Part shown: in pieces, positions 10,473 through 20,041 of the stretch
Numbering within the stretch: position 1 is the stretch's first letter
Layout: every line of letters starts with the position of its first letter
From: Entomohabitans teleogrylli
Lineage (GTDB): Bacteria; Pseudomonadota; Gammaproteobacteria; Enterobacterales; Enterobacteriaceae
Direction of reading: 5' to 3'
DNA: 64,000 bases
Assembly (NCBI RefSeq): GCF_001484765.1
Contig: NZ_KQ947376.1
Span: 248,001 to 312,000, forward strand
The notes under the pieces: model-generated
Databases searched by the model: none
The model's input: the letters and a program-made list of their open reading frames with translations, nothing else
Told to the model about the DNA's origin: nothing
Position numbers and translations under genes: made by a program

Positions 10473-11117
10473 ATATACCTCTTATTTTTTAACCCAACTT
10501 AATGGGGCTTCGTGCAGAGTGTTGCCGCCAGGGCAGCCACTTTTTTTGGTTATAGGGAGGGAAAAACGGATGGTAATGTACATCATCCGGCGCTTTCAGG
10601 CAAGGGCTTTGTAATGATCTGTTACATTTAAATTGTCTGAAATAATGCTCGACAGATTAGCTATCACATCAGCGTTAAATTTTATTAAAAATGGCAATGG
10701 TGATTTTTTATTTCCCACGAATAGCAAAAATAAGATTTATAGTTTCATATTCTGCTGTTTTGTCTGTTATCTGGTGAATATGACCGGTTTTACAAAAATT
10801 GACGGTTCAATACTCTATGTAAATTCAATGGTAGCGTTTTCACGAATGACTGTTGTTAGCGATTATTTTACTCATGTTTAACACCAGGTTATCAAATTGA
10901 TGTAGGTCACACTTCAGGAGAAAATTTTCGATGTGAAAAAATAATCTACCAGTTTTATCCGTAACTATGGGTGATTAATCGTATCTATGGATTATCAGTA
11001 GCAGCTCTGCGAGGATATGCGCCGCTTGCCAGCATGGCGAGAGAACTGGTCGGAATGGCGGGAGAAAAACTGGATTTTGAGCGACTTACACCCGCGTATT
11101 ATCTGGCGGTGCGTCAC
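10473..11117. other. AT-rich intergenic region, dtpA to nth
   Basis: About 645 bp without a supported gene. The half next to dtpA presumably holds its promoter and OmpR sites, which I cannot place confidently. A plus-strand frame at 10633-10881 (82 residues) is AT-rich with no ribosome-binding site or family resemblance. A second frame starting with GTG at 10971 runs antisense into nth. A TTGATGTAGGTCACA stretch near 10897 resembles half a CRP site. Confidence 0.5.
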
Positions 11118-11150
11118 CGGATGATCCGCGGCGTTGCGCAGGATCATCCG
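11118..11150 (-). terminator. Inverted repeat at the end of the rsx-nth operon
   Basis: A perfect 10-bp inverted repeat (CGGATGATCC ... GGATCATCCG) with a 13-base loop lies seven bases past the nth stop. It has no T tract, so it may be a 3'-end stabiliser or a weak terminator. Confidence 0.5.
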
Positions 11151-11156
11151 TTACGA

Positions 11157-11792
11157 TCAGGGATAGACTTTCTCTTTAAATTCGCACAGATCTTCTATCA
11201 GGCAGGAGCCACAGCGCGGTTTACGGGCGATACAGGTGTAGCGGCCGTGGAGTATCAGCCAGTGATGGCAGTCAACTTTAAACTCGCCGGGAACCACTTT
11301 TAGCAGTTTCTCTTCTACCTGCTCGACATTGTTACCTGGCGCAAAGCCGGTGCGATTGCAGACCCGGAAAATATGCGTATCCACAGCAATGGTCGGCCAG
11401 CCGAAGGCGGTATTGAGCACCACATTAGCGGTTTTTCTGCCGACGCCGGGCAACGCTTCCAGTGCGGCCCTGTCTTCCGGCACGGCGCCGCCGTGCTGCT
11501 CCAGCAGGATCCGACAGGTTTTGATGACATTTTCAGCCTTGCTGTTAAACAGGCCAATGGTCTTGATGTATGACTTCACCCCCTCAACGCCCAGATCCAG
11601 CATTCCCTGGGGCGTGTTGGCTATCGGATACAGTTTAGCGGTCGCTTTGTTGACGCTAACATCCGTCGCCTGGGCTGACAGCAGTACAGCGATTAACAGC
11701 TCAAACGGCGAACTGAAGTTAAGTTCGGTGGTGGGATGTGGGTTGGCATCCCGCAGCCGGGTAAGAATTTCCCGGCGTTTGACATTGTTCAT
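11157..11792 (-). CDS. nth: Endonuclease III
   Basis: A bifunctional DNA glycosylase/AP lyase removing oxidised pyrimidines. The 211-residue protein shows the helix-hairpin-helix [17 protein letters not shown] with catalytic Lys120, the catalytic Asp138 in VDTHIFRV, and the C-terminal [4Fe-4S] cluster C-X6-C-X2-C-X5-C ([17 protein letters not shown]). Its ATG overlaps the rsxE stop (ATGA), so it is the last gene of the rsx operon. The link between an Fe-S repair enzyme and a redox complex is conserved in enterics. Confidence 0.98.
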   Translation of the reverse strand: MNNVKRREILTRLRDANPHPTTELNFSSPFELLIAVLLSAQATDVSVNKATAKLYPIANTPQGMLDLGVEGVKSYIKTIGLFNSKAENVIKTCRILLEQHGGAVPEDRAALEALPGVGRKTANVVLNTAFGWPTIAVDTHIFRVCNRTGFAPGNNVEQVEEKLLKVVPGEFKVDCHHWLILHGRYTCIARKPRCGSCLIEDLCEFKEKVYP

Positions 11793-12484
11793 GATGCGTT
11801 CCCTTGCTCTGCGGCGATCGGCTGTTCGCTGACGGCGCGAGCGCGCCGCGCTTTCATTTTTTCATCAATCAGGTATTTCCCCGCCAGCATCAGTCCCAGG
11901 CCGATAAAAGCGCCAGGGGGCAGCATCGCCAGCAGGAATGGCGTATCAGTATGGAATATTTCAACGCGCAATACTTTCGCCCAGTCCCCCAGCAGACTGT
12001 CGGCGCCGTCGAACAGGGTACCGTTACCGAGGATTTCGCGTATGGCGCCGAGGACAAACATGGCGCTGGTGGCGCCCAGTCCGATAGCGAATCCATCCAG
12101 CGCGGAGTGGAATACGCCGTTGCGCGCGGCAAAAGCTTCCGCCCGACCCACTACGATACAGTTGGTGACAATCAGCGGAATAAAAATCCCCAGCGACTGG
12201 TACAGGCCGAACGCATAAGCGTTGATCAGCATTTGAACGATGCTCACCACGGCGGCGATGATCATCACATAGATAGGGATCCGCACCGCCGGCGGCATCC
12301 AGCGACGGCAGGCCGATATGGCGCTGTTGGTCAGCGTCAGTACCAGCGTGGTGGCCAGTCCCAGACCCAGCGCGTTGGTGGCCGTGGAGGTCACCGCCAG
12401 CAGTGGGCACAGACCGAGCAACTGTACCAGCGCCGAGTTGTTTTTCCACAATCCGTCGATGAAGATTGTTTTTACATTACTCAT
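11789..12484 (-). CDS. rsxE: Electron transport complex subunit RsxE
   Basis: An integral membrane subunit (231 residues) of the Rsx/Rnf complex, which uses NAD(P)H to reduce SoxR and switch off the superoxide response. It has six hydrophobic helices and the paired cysteines of the NqrD/RnfE family: Cys in [14 protein letters not shown] near the first helix and in [15 protein letters not shown] near residue 110. The start [16 protein letters not shown] at 12484 matches the family N-terminus; the frame is open upstream inside rsxG. It overlaps rsxG by 8 bp. Confidence 0.96.
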   Translation of the reverse strand: MSNVKTIFIDGLWKNNSALVQLLGLCPLLAVTSTATNALGLGLATTLVLTLTNSAISACRRWMPPAVRIPIYVMIIAAVVSIVQMLINAYAFGLYQSLGIFIPLIVTNCIVVGRAEAFAARNGVFHSALDGFAIGLGATSAMFVLGAIREILGNGTLFDGADSLLGDWAKVLRVEIFHTDTPFLLAMLPPGAFIGLGLMLAGKYLIDEKMKARRARAVSEQPIAAEQGNAS

Positions 12485-13106
12485 GGCTTTCTCCACAGGC
12501 CGGTAAATCGGACAGGCGGGCAGGAATGTTCTGCGCCGCCAGTCCGGCGCGTTTAACCGCATTTACGACCGCGCGCGGGGTAATGGTGGCGCCGGTAAAC
12601 TGGTCAAATTCGCCGCCGTCTTTTTTCACCGCCCAGCGATGGTCACTGGCGCCCGCGATCGCCTGACCGGTGAAACGGGTGATCCAGTCGCTGATGCGCA
12701 GCTCAATTTTATCCCCCAACCCGGGGGTTTCATGGTGCTCAGTGACCCTGACCCCGCGCACAGTGTTATTGAAATCCGCGCCGACCAACAACTGTATCGC
12801 GCCAGAATAGCCGTCCGGCGCGGTCACGTCCATAATGACGCCGCGTGGCGCGCCATCTTTCCGGGCGATATAAATATGCCGCTCGCCGGGACCCAGTTGC
12901 GGATCCGTGTACAGATAACACTCCTGTAAGGGATTGTTATCATAGAATTCTGCCGGCATTACCTGATCGAACAGCGCTTTCTGTTGAATGGTCGCCTGCC
13001 GGGCAATCGTCGGCCTGGTGAGCTGGTTAACTACGGCGGTCAGCCCGGTAGTGAGCGCGGCGAAAATCGCCAGGGTTGCTCCATGTTTTTGTAATGTTTT
13101 TAACAT
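12477..13106 (-). CDS. rsxG: Electron transport complex subunit RsxG
   Basis: A periplasm-facing flavoprotein subunit of 209 residues with one N-terminal membrane anchor (about 10-30). The covalent FMN attachment motif reads FTGATIT near residue 175, where the last Thr carries FMN through a phosphoester in the RnfG/NqrC family. The [11 protein letters not shown] segment is also conserved. The gene lies between rsxD and rsxE in one transcription unit. Confidence 0.96.
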   Translation of the reverse strand: MLKTLQKHGATLAIFAALTTGLTAVVNQLTRPTIARQATIQQKALFDQVMPAEFYDNNPLQECYLYTDPQLGPGERHIYIARKDGAPRGVIMDVTAPDGYSGAIQLLVGADFNNTVRGVRVTEHHETPGLGDKIELRISDWITRFTGQAIAGASDHRWAVKKDGGEFDQFTGATITPRAVVNAVKRAGLAAQNIPARLSDLPACGESHE

Positions 13107-13115
13107 GGTGGTTCC

Positions 13116-14168
13116 TTAGCGATGGCCATATACCCGGGGGCGGGTGTAGTAATCAATCAGCGGCACGGTAATGTTGGCCAACAGAACGGCAAAGGCTACG
13201 CCGTCCGGATAGCCGCCCCAGGTGCGAATCAGCCAGACCAACAGACCGGCCAGCGCCGCGTAAATCAAACGCCCGCGGCGGGTGGTCGAGGCAGTCACCG
13301 GATCGGTAAGAATAAAGAAGGCGCCGATCATTGTCGCCCCGGAAAAAAGATGGATCAGCGGCGAGGCGCACTGGGTCGGCGCCAGCAGCCAGCCGATGGT
13401 GGAACACAGCAGCAGCGCGCCCAGGAATGCGGCCGGGATATGCCAGCGGATGGCGCCTTTCCACAATAACAGTAAGCCGCCGACTGACCAGGCCAGGTTC
13501 ACCCATTGCCAGCCCGGGCCGCCAAGAACGCCCTGCAAACCTGGGGTTTGCAGCAATTCCGGCACGCTGTGGCCGGCGCGCAGCCCGGTTTTAAAGGTAT
13601 CCAGCGGCGTCGCCTGGCTAATGCCGTCGATACCCATTTTTAACTCCTGCATGGTTATTCCCGCAGCAGTGTGGCCGGTAAAAATGACCCGGAGCGCATC
13701 AACCAGCCCCGGCGACGTGGCGGCCAGCGACGCAGACGGCAGCCAACTGGTCATCTGTACCGGAAAAGAGATCAACAACACCACATAGCCGATCATGGCC
13801 GGGTTGAAGGGATTATGCCCCAGGCCGCCATACAACTGTTTTGCGATGATAACTGCAAATAGAGTACCGAGAATCACCATCCACCAGGGCGCCAGTGGGG
13901 GAATACTGGCTCCCAGCAACAGGCCGGTTAACAGCGCGGAATGATCGCTCAGGGTGGCCCTGACCGGCATTTTGCGTAGCCGGGCGACCAGCGCTTCGCC
14001 GGCCCAGGCGGTGATGGCCGCCAGCAGTAACTGGTATAGCGTTCCCCAGCCGAAAAAGAACCACTGGGTCGCGACGGCCGGAATCATGGCCAGAATGACC
14101 AGCAGCATAATGCGCGATGTCTGGCGCTGATTATGGGTATACGGGGAGCTTGCGATTCTGAAAACCAT
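13116..14168 (-). CDS. rsxD: Electron transport complex subunit RsxD
   Basis: A 350-residue polytopic subunit of the NqrB/RnfD family. The covalent FMN-binding region [12 protein letters not shown] is visible near residue 185; other conserved parts are [16 protein letters not shown] and the late [14 protein letters not shown]. About ten hydrophobic segments are present. Its ATG directly abuts the rsxC stop (TAA then ATG), indicating coupled translation. Confidence 0.96.
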   Translation of the reverse strand: MVFRIASSPYTHNQRQTSRIMLLVILAMIPAVATQWFFFGWGTLYQLLLAAITAWAGEALVARLRKMPVRATLSDHSALLTGLLLGASIPPLAPWWMVILGTLFAVIIAKQLYGGLGHNPFNPAMIGYVVLLISFPVQMTSWLPSASLAATSPGLVDALRVIFTGHTAAGITMQELKMGIDGISQATPLDTFKTGLRAGHSVPELLQTPGLQGVLGGPGWQWVNLAWSVGGLLLLWKGAIRWHIPAAFLGALLLCSTIGWLLAPTQCASPLIHLFSGATMIGAFFILTDPVTASTTRRGRLIYAALAGLLVWLIRTWGGYPDGVAFAVLLANITVPLIDYYTRPRVYGHR

Positions 14169-16088
14169 TTAGTTATCCTGGGGTAACTGCCGGGCGGCTT
14201 TACGGGCTTTCGCGCGGGCAATCGCGGCCTCGACAGCGGCTTTGCGCGGATCGACCGCGACCGTTTCTGCGATTGAGGCAGCGGTAGCTGCGGGCGCTGC
14301 GCTGGCGGCAGGCTCAGCGGCGGTCTGTTCTGGCGGCCGGGCGGCTTTACGGGCTTTCGCGCGGGCAATCGCGGCCTCGACGGCGGCTTTGCGCGGATCG
14401 ACGCCTGCGATTTCTTCCGCGTCGGACGCCGGAGTGCCGGTTGTCATTTCCGCGAGGCGAGCTTTTTCCGCCTGTCTGGCGCGTGCCTGGGCTTTCCGCG
14501 CTTCGCGCGCCGCGATTGCCGCCTGGTTATCCGGTTCAGCGTCGCGCTGAATGACTATCGACTGCGTCGCCGCGGCGTTTTTGGCTTTAATTCTTTCCAG
14601 CGCCTGAGTGATTGCGCTCTGATCGGCACTGCCTGGCTGAACGGCAGCTTTCTTATGGCGATCCTGGCGCGCGGCCTTTTCACGTTCCAGCCGCAGCTGG
14701 CGCGCTTCAAAACGCATTTTGGCCTGAGCAGTGCGGCGCGCCTCTTCATCTATTTCGCGAATATCCGCTTTTTCTTCCCGGAAATATTGCACCAGCGGAA
14801 TATTACTGGGACATACCCAGGCACAGGCGCCGCATTCGATGCAGTCGGCGATATTATGCGCCGCCGCTTTATCATGCTGCTTACCTTTGCTGAACCAATA
14901 GAGTTGCTGAGGCAATAGATCGGCCGGGCAAGCTTCCGCACAGGCGCTACAGCGTATACAGCCCTGTTCTTCGCCAGGGGGACCCATCTCCTGTTCCGCA
15001 GGCGCCAGCAGGCAGTTAGTGATTTTGACCACCGGGACATCCAGCCACGGGAGGGTAAAGCCCATCAGCGGACCTCCCATGATCACCAGTTGCTGGGGGG
15101 TGGGGCGAAAACCGGCAAAATCCAGCAGATGCTGCACTGGCGTGCCCAGTCTCGCCCAGACATTACCCGGCCGGGCGATGGCCTCCCCGGTCAGCGTCAC
15201 CACGCGCTCAGTCAGGGGCTCACCGTCCACGACGGCGCGCTTAACCGCATAGGCCGTGCCTACGTTTTGCATCAATACGCCAATGTCTGACGAGCGACCA
15301 CCGTGCGGCACTTGTTTTCCGGTCAGGATCCAGGTGAGCTGTTTGGCGCCGCCGGAAGGGTATTTGGTTGGTATTACCCGCAGACAGGTATCGTGAGCGC
15401 CATTGAGCACCGCACGCAGCATTGAGATTGCCTGAGGCTTATTGTCCTCAATGCCAATCAGTACCTGTTTGGGCTGCAGAATATGCGCCAGAATACGTAC
15501 GCCCTCGATAATCTGCGCGGCACACTCCTGCATCAGACGATCGTCGGCGGTGATATAGGGTTCGCACTCCGCGGCATTAATGATCAGTGTTTCAATTTGA
15601 TCGCCGCCGCCGGTCAGTTTTACTCCGGTAGGGAACCCGGCGCCGCCGAGTCCGGCAACGCCGTACTGGTGAATACGCTCAATCAGCGCTTCGCGACTGT
15701 GGTTCTGATAATCGGCCCAGCCATCCAGCGGGATCCAACGATCTTCGCCGTCGGCATCCAGTAGGATGCTTAACTCCGGCAGCCCGGAGGGATGGGCCGT
15801 CGGATGAGCCGTGATGGCGGTAATTACGCCGGAGGTTGGCGCATGCACGGGCAGCATGCGACCACGGCCGCGGGTCAGCGGTTGACCGCGCAATACCCGA
15901 TCGCCGACGCTAACACACAATTCGCCTTCACTGCCGAGATGCTGCTTCAACGGTACGACTAACCGGCCTGGCAAAGGGACCTGGCGCAGCGGCACGCCGC
16001 TGGTCTGGAGCTTCATTTCCGGAGGGTGGATCCCGCCGTTAAAGTCCCAAATTTTATCTTTTCGCAAAGCGGAAAATAACTTAAACAT
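14169..16088 (-). CDS. rsxC: Electron transport complex subunit RsxC
   Basis: The peripheral NADH/FMN and iron-sulphur subunit, 639 residues. The NADH/FMN region has [12 protein letters not shown] and [16 protein letters not shown]. Two [4Fe-4S] ferredoxin motifs follow, [15 protein letters not shown] and [15 protein letters not shown]. The C-terminal third is an Ala/Lys/Arg-rich tail with two copies of a [20 protein letters not shown] unit; E. coli K-12 has about five and a protein of about 740 residues. The start at 16088 ([19 protein letters not shown]) matches the family N-terminus and overlaps the rsxB end by 8 bp. Confidence 0.96.
   Translation of the reverse strand: MFKLFSALRKDKIWDFNGGIHPPEMKLQTSGVPLRQVPLPGRLVVPLKQHLGSEGELCVSVGDRVLRGQPLTRGRGRMLPVHAPTSGVITAITAHPTAHPSGLPELSILLDADGEDRWIPLDGWADYQNHSREALIERIHQYGVAGLGGAGFPTGVKLTGGGDQIETLIINAAECEPYITADDRLMQECAAQIIEGVRILAHILQPKQVLIGIEDNKPQAISMLRAVLNGAHDTCLRVIPTKYPSGGAKQLTWILTGKQVPHGGRSSDIGVLMQNVGTAYAVKRAVVDGEPLTERVVTLTGEAIARPGNVWARLGTPVQHLLDFAGFRPTPQQLVIMGGPLMGFTLPWLDVPVVKITNCLLAPAEQEMGPPGEEQGCIRCSACAEACPADLLPQQLYWFSKGKQHDKAAAHNIADCIECGACAWVCPSNIPLVQYFREEKADIREIDEEARRTAQAKMRFEARQLRLEREKAARQDRHKKAAVQPGSADQSAITQALERIKAKNAAATQSIVIQRDAEPDNQAAIAAREARKAQARARQAEKARLAEMTTGTPASDAEEIAGVDPRKAAVEAAIARAKARKAARPPEQTAAEPAASAAPAATAASIAETVAVDPRKAAVEAAIARAKARKAARQLPQDN
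14191..14255 (-). repeat. rsxC C-terminal repeat, copy B
   Basis: A 65-bp direct repeat encoding the [21 protein letters not shown] unit at the end of rsxC. It differs from copy A (14338-14402) at a single base. Confidence 0.9.
14338..14402 (-). repeat. rsxC C-terminal repeat, copy A
   Basis: The first 65-bp copy in transcript order. The period to copy B is 147 bp, an exact multiple of three, so copy-number change by recombination would preserve the frame. Confidence 0.9.
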
Positions 16089-16659
16089 GTTGTTCCACGG
16101 GAATAATGCGCACCGGAATGGTCTGGAGATCCCATTTCCAGTTATCCGTTGTCGCACTGACCGGCCGCAGCTCAATACAGTGGGTCGGGCAGGGGTCAAC
16201 GCACAAATTACAGCCAGTGCAGAGTTCGCTCATTACCGTATGCATGGCGCGGGTGGCGCCGACGATAGCGTCTACCGGGCAGGCCTGAATACATTTGGTG
16301 CAGCCGATACAGTTACTTTCGTCGATAAACGCCAGCAGCCTGACGGGCGCCTGGACGCTGTCGTCGCCGTCAATGGGCTGCGGTTCGACATTCAGCAATT
16401 CGGCAATTTTTAGCATCACCGCTTCGCCGCCCGGGGCGCAGCGGTTAATACTTTCCCCATTATTGCCCACCGCCTCGGCATAGGGGCGGCAGCCGGGATA
16501 ACCGCACTGCCCGCACTGGCTTTGCGGCAGGATCTCATCGATTTTATCGACAATGGGATCTTCCTCAACCGCGAAGCGGCGTGAGGCATATCCCAGCAGC
16601 AGACCAAATACCAGTCCCAGCGCGGTGAGCACCAGAATGGCGATAGCAATCATATTCAT
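16081..16659 (-). CDS. rsxB: Electron transport complex subunit RsxB
   Basis: A 192-residue ferredoxin subunit anchored by an N-terminal helix (about 5-25). An Fe-S domain contains CGQCGYPGC and a later Cys in NRCAPGG; two 4Fe-4S ferredoxin motifs follow, [15 protein letters not shown] and [15 protein letters not shown]. It passes electrons within the Rsx complex. An alternative start two codons downstream cannot be excluded. It is one base from rsxA. Confidence 0.96.
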   Translation of the reverse strand: MNMIAIAILVLTALGLVFGLLLGYASRRFAVEEDPIVDKIDEILPQSQCGQCGYPGCRPYAEAVGNNGESINRCAPGGEAVMLKIAELLNVEPQPIDGDDSVQAPVRLLAFIDESNCIGCTKCIQACPVDAIVGATRAMHTVMSELCTGCNLCVDPCPTHCIELRPVSATTDNWKWDLQTIPVRIIPVEQHV

Positions 16660-16660
16660 A

Positions 16661-17242
16661 TCAGAACTTTACCAACCCGCTGAAGCCCATAAAAGCCAGC
16701 GACATCAACCCCGCAGTGATCAGCGCGATTGAGTTACCGCGAAAGGGCGCCGGCACATTGGCGGCGGCCAGTCGTTCGCGAATAGAGGCAAATAAGACCA
16801 TAACCAGCGAAAACCCGACCGCGGCGGAGAAACCGTACAGCGCGGACTGGAGAAACGTATGATTCAGGTTAATGCTGAGCAGGGCTACCCCTAACACTGC
16901 GCAGTTCGTGGTGATCAGCGGCAAAAAAATCCCTAATAGCCGGTACAACGCCGGACTGGTTTTCCTGACCACCATTTCGGTGAACTGCACGACAACGGCG
17001 ATAACCAGGATAAAGGCCATGGTACGCAGGTAAGTCAGACTCAGCGGAACCAGAATAAGATGGTCTATTATCCAGGAGCAGGCGGAAGCCAGCGTCATGA
17101 CGAACGTGGTCGCCAGGCCCATACCGATTGCCGTCTCCAGCTTTTTGGAAACGCCCATAAACGGACACAGGCCGAGGAACTTAACCAAAACGAAGTTGTT
17201 AACCAGCACTGTACCGACGAATAAAAGCAAATAATCAGCCAT
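16661..17242 (-). CDS. rsxA: Electron transport complex subunit RsxA
   Basis: The first gene of the rsxABCDGE-nth operon. The 193-residue protein of the NqrE/RnfA family has six hydrophobic helices and the paired motifs [14 protein letters not shown] and [15 protein letters not shown], whose cysteines are conserved and thought to bind a shared cluster with RsxE. The 110-bp gap upstream must hold the operon promoter. I see no clear operator in it. Confidence 0.96.
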   Translation of the reverse strand: MADYLLLFVGTVLVNNFVLVKFLGLCPFMGVSKKLETAIGMGLATTFVMTLASACSWIIDHLILVPLSLTYLRTMAFILVIAVVVQFTEMVVRKTSPALYRLLGIFLPLITTNCAVLGVALLSINLNHTFLQSALYGFSAAVGFSLVMVLFASIRERLAAANVPAPFRGNSIALITAGLMSLAFMGFSGLVKF

Positions 17243-17352
17243 TATACGACCTGAAACAAAAATAGCCGTTCATTATCGGATAAACCAACGGTGACGACAA
17301 CAGAGGAATACTGTGGTTATTAATAACCTGTGACCCGGAGTACTTTACGGCG

Positions 17353-17793
17353 CTATGGTTGCACAAAAGTGCTCCTGGCCCGGGTTGAACGCTTGAAGTA
17401 GGGGACGAACAGTGCCGCCGCCAGCAGAGGGAACAACAGCTGACGCAGGGCCACCTCATCAGTCACCGGAGCAAAGGCGAACGATTTAATCGCCAGCAAC
17501 AGCGTAATCAGCAACCAGATAATGTAGTGCCTGGGGACGCAGCGGCGGCGTTTAAAAAAGGCGACGGTTAGCCACAGCGTATACCCCCAGACCGCCAGCG
17601 CGCTGACCAACGAAAAGTACCACAGTATCACATACTGGGCTGACTGCCCGGCAAGCATCTGGTGGGTCTGCGGGTTTATTACCAGCAACAGCAAAAGAGC
17701 ACAGGCCAGCGACGTACCCACTAAAGTCAACAGCAACCATGCCAGCGGCGCCAGTAGCCACCCTCCAATGCGCGGGGGAAGTGTCGCGGTCAT
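17353..17793 (-). CDS. ydgK: DUF2569 inner membrane protein YdgK
   Basis: A 146-residue protein with four hydrophobic segments, ending in PYFKRSTRARSTF as in the E. coli orthologue. The start at 17793 (MTATLPPRIGGWLLAPLAW) has GGAGG at good spacing; the frame extends seven codons further but without a better site. Function is unknown. It lies upstream of rsxA on the same strand, separated by 110 bp. Confidence 0.9.
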   Translation of the reverse strand: MTATLPPRIGGWLLAPLAWLLLTLVGTSLACALLLLLVINPQTHQMLAGQSAQYVILWYFSLVSALAVWGYTLWLTVAFFKRRRCVPRHYIIWLLITLLLAIKSFAFAPVTDEVALRQLLFPLLAAALFVPYFKRSTRARSTFVQP

Positions 17794-17890
17794 ATTGCCT
17801 CCGGGGTTAATCACTTTATTCAGCCAGGCGCGTACCGACGCCTGTCAGGCCGGAGATTATAGGGAAATTCTGGCGAATTACCACCGCAGG

Positions 17891-18106
17891 TTATTGCACA
17901 TAGTGCCATACCGATTTAGGCACACAGCCTGGGTCATAAAGGCGCCCGCCGGAAACCAGTTCCGCACGCCGGTGATCGGCGGCGCGGTACATATTGATAA
18001 TGTCCTGACTGTCAGTGAGTGTGTAGTTTAAATGGTCAAAAAGTTTTTCAAGACTTTCAAGATTGCTGATTCTGCGAAATTTCAGCAAGTAATCCAGTAC
18101 GGTCAT
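17891..18106 (-). CDS. cnu: H-NS/Hha-interacting modulator Cnu (YdgT)
   Basis: A 71-residue Hha-family protein with the family core [20 protein letters not shown] and [11 protein letters not shown], ending in PKSVWHYVQ as in E. coli. It binds H-NS and StpA and modulates silencing of horizontally acquired and oriC-proximal DNA. The start at 18106 gives the E. coli length. The upstream codons in the same frame look unrelated. With slyA in the same window, both a silencing partner and an anti-silencer are represented. Confidence 0.95.
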   Translation of the reverse strand: MTVLDYLLKFRRISNLESLEKLFDHLNYTLTDSQDIINMYRAADHRRAELVSGGRLYDPGCVPKSVWHYVQ

Positions 18107-18935
18107 AGATAAGCCATCCGTTGAGCAAATAGTAAGGCGTTTTATTTTTACCAGCATAACCCTGAGAATGATAAACGGAAACCGGATAAAAAATGAATGA
18201 TTTTTAGTGTCGCGCTAATAAATGAGAGTTTTCTTTTAAGAATTTCATCTGGATTTAAAATGTATCACGTATGGCAATATGATATTCCCTCAATTCGGCG
18301 CATTTGCCACGATAAGAATAACTTGTTGATTCCGGGTAAAAGATTCTTTGCAGGTACGGTGAAAATCCGAATTATGATCAACATCACGGTTATCGATATG
18401 TCAGGCAGGGATGAATAACTGACTTTATAAATCAATTATCAACCATCGACAGTAGGAATCTTAAACCTGCGCAAGATGTGGCGGGCTACCCTATACCAGG
18501 TAGTCAGTATTCTGGCATCGCGGAGTATTCGGATTTTTCACTATTTTTGTTAATTGTTGTCAACCATTCCTGACGGTAATCAGTTGGGCGCGGATTCGAT
18601 AATTTATGAGAAATGAAAAGAAAGTTTAATTGTGCCAGGACAGAGTTTTGTATTGGGATTTTATCTGGTGGATTACAGATAATTCATACAAATGAGCATC
18701 ACTCTTAAAATCACCTGCGGATGTTCATTTTCATCCCAAAGAAATCCCGCCCAAAATGCATTCTTTGTACCGGTTACCAGAAGATTAATCAGGTATAGAA
18801 ATGATTCAGTACAGAAATAATAGCTGATTGAAGCATTGGCGGATAAACGTTATTTAGCGTTAGTTGGGTGCGCTACTTATTTACTGGCGCTATAGAGTGA
18901 AGCAGGGGCGCCGGAATAGCGGACGCCCCTGAGAG
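18107..18935. other. Gene-poor AT-rich region, cnu to add
   Basis: About 830 bp with no supported gene. E. coli has ydgJ and the small protein gene blr in this interval. I searched both strands by eye for either and found neither. Short frames, such as a 31-codon plus-strand frame near 18608, lack ribosome-binding sites or resemblance to known proteins. A small inverted repeat (CTACC/GGTAG) lies near 18487. Confidence 0.55.
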
Positions 18936-19937
18936 TCAGGCATGGCTTACTCGTTCGCTGAGCGCCTGCTTTTCCTGGTCAGATAAGAACGCGATTTTCA
19001 GGCCATTCTGCTGAGCGGTGCGGATGTGGCTGGCATTCAGGCCGGCTCCGGGAGCGGCTACGGTATATTCATGGATTATATCCACGCCCTGAACGGCCGG
19101 ATCGTCACTGTTAATGGTCGCCAGCACGCCGTGGTCAAGGAATGTTACCAGCGGGTGTTCCTGCAAGGCGGCAACGGTGCTGGTCTGAATATTGGATGTC
19201 AGGCAGGATTCAATACCGATACCGTTCTGTGCCAGAAAGTCCATTAATTGCGGGTCTTCAATGGCTTTAACGCCATGACCGATGCGTTCCGCGCCCAGTT
19301 CGCGAATCGCCTGCCAGATACTTTGCGGACCAGCGGCCTCCCCGGCATGAACCGTGATATGCCAGCCGGCATCTCTGGCACGTTGGAAATGGCGGGTAAA
19401 CAGCGCCCCGGGAAATCCCAGCTCGTCGCCGGCGAGATCCAGCGCAGTGATATGCTGGCGGTGTGCCAGCAGCGCCTCCAGTTCGTTCTGGCAGGCGGCT
19501 TCGCCAAAGGTACGGCTCATGATCCCGATTAGCCGCGCTTCGACGCCGAATGTCGCGCATCCCTCCCTGACGCCGTCAATTACCGCTTCCACGACCCCCT
19601 CCAGCGGTAACCCGTGATTCATGGCCATATAGCCCGGCGAGAAGCGTAGTTCAACGTAGTGCAGTCCCTGGCGTGCGGCATCTTCAATATTTTCCCGGGC
19701 CACGCGTCGGCAGGCGTCCAGGGAGCCGAGCACTTTGACGCCCCAGTCGAGTTTGGCGAGAAAGCTCACCAGGTCGGGCTCGCTGCTGGTGATTTGCACA
19801 TGCGGGCGCAGGGTATCCAGCGTAGAGGCCGGAAGCGACAGATTAAACTGACGTCCGAGATCGAGGATCGTTGCAGCGCGGATGTTGCCGTCGAGGTGAC
19901 GGTGGAGGTCGGTTAGCGGTAGCGTTGGATCAATCAT
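18936..19937 (-). CDS. add: Adenosine deaminase
   Basis: A zinc-dependent (deoxy)adenosine to (deoxy)inosine deaminase of 333 residues. Metal ligands are in DLHRHLDGN near the N-terminus. HVTVHAGEA-type catalysis is seen as [11 protein letters not shown] near 193, GHG (IGHGVKAI) near 220, and the metal-binding NSDDPAV near 275. I start at the second ATG (MIDPTLPL), which reproduces the E. coli length; the first ATG, four codons upstream, has no better ribosome-binding site. It is transcribed away from malY behind a TATAAT at 19970-19975. Confidence 0.96.
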   Translation of the reverse strand: MIDPTLPLTDLHRHLDGNIRAATILDLGRQFNLSLPASTLDTLRPHVQITSSEPDLVSFLAKLDWGVKVLGSLDACRRVARENIEDAARQGLHYVELRFSPGYMAMNHGLPLEGVVEAVIDGVREGCATFGVEARLIGIMSRTFGEAACQNELEALLAHRQHITALDLAGDELGFPGALFTRHFQRARDAGWHITVHAGEAAGPQSIWQAIRELGAERIGHGVKAIEDPQLMDFLAQNGIGIESCLTSNIQTSTVAALQEHPLVTFLDHGVLATINSDDPAVQGVDIIHEYTVAAPGAGLNASHIRTAQQNGLKIAFLSDQEKQALSERVSHA

Positions 19938-19969
19938 GGTCGCACTCATATTCGGATAAAGTGCGGCTT

Positions 19970-19975
19970 ATTATA
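19970..19975 (-). promoter_or_regulatory. Candidate add promoter -10
   Basis: TATAAT on the minus strand lies 33 bases upstream of the add ATG. The matching -35 position (about 17 bp upstream) is a poor hexamer at the edge of the 19997-20034 inverted repeat, so a bound regulator there could affect transcription. Confidence 0.5.
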
Positions 19976-19996
19976 AAAACAAATCGCCATAAAATG

Positions 19997-20034
19997 CTAC
20001 GTTGCGCAACATAAAACAGTGTTACGCAACGTAG
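19997..20034. repeat. 38-bp inverted repeat made of two GTTRCGCAAC elements
   Basis: Arms CTACGTTGCGCAAC and GTTACGCAACGTAG pair over 14 positions with one mismatch (a G-U wobble in the malY-add transcript) around a 10-base spacer. The inner elements GTTGCGCAAC (20001-20010, itself a perfect palindrome) and GTTACGCAAC (20021-20030) are 20 bp apart. The element lies eight bases past the malY stop, so it may terminate malXY, regulate add, or do both. Confidence 0.75.
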
Positions 20035-20041
20035 CGGCGGA

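Noticed and set aside
10633-10881. 82-codon plus-strand frame in the dtpA-nth gap
   Set aside because: AT-rich, no ribosome-binding site, no family resemblance; typical of chance frames in AT-rich DNA.
10971-11303. 110-codon plus-strand frame starting with GTG and running into nth
   Set aside because: Its second half is antisense to the conserved nth 3' end, and no ribosome-binding site or homology supports the first half.
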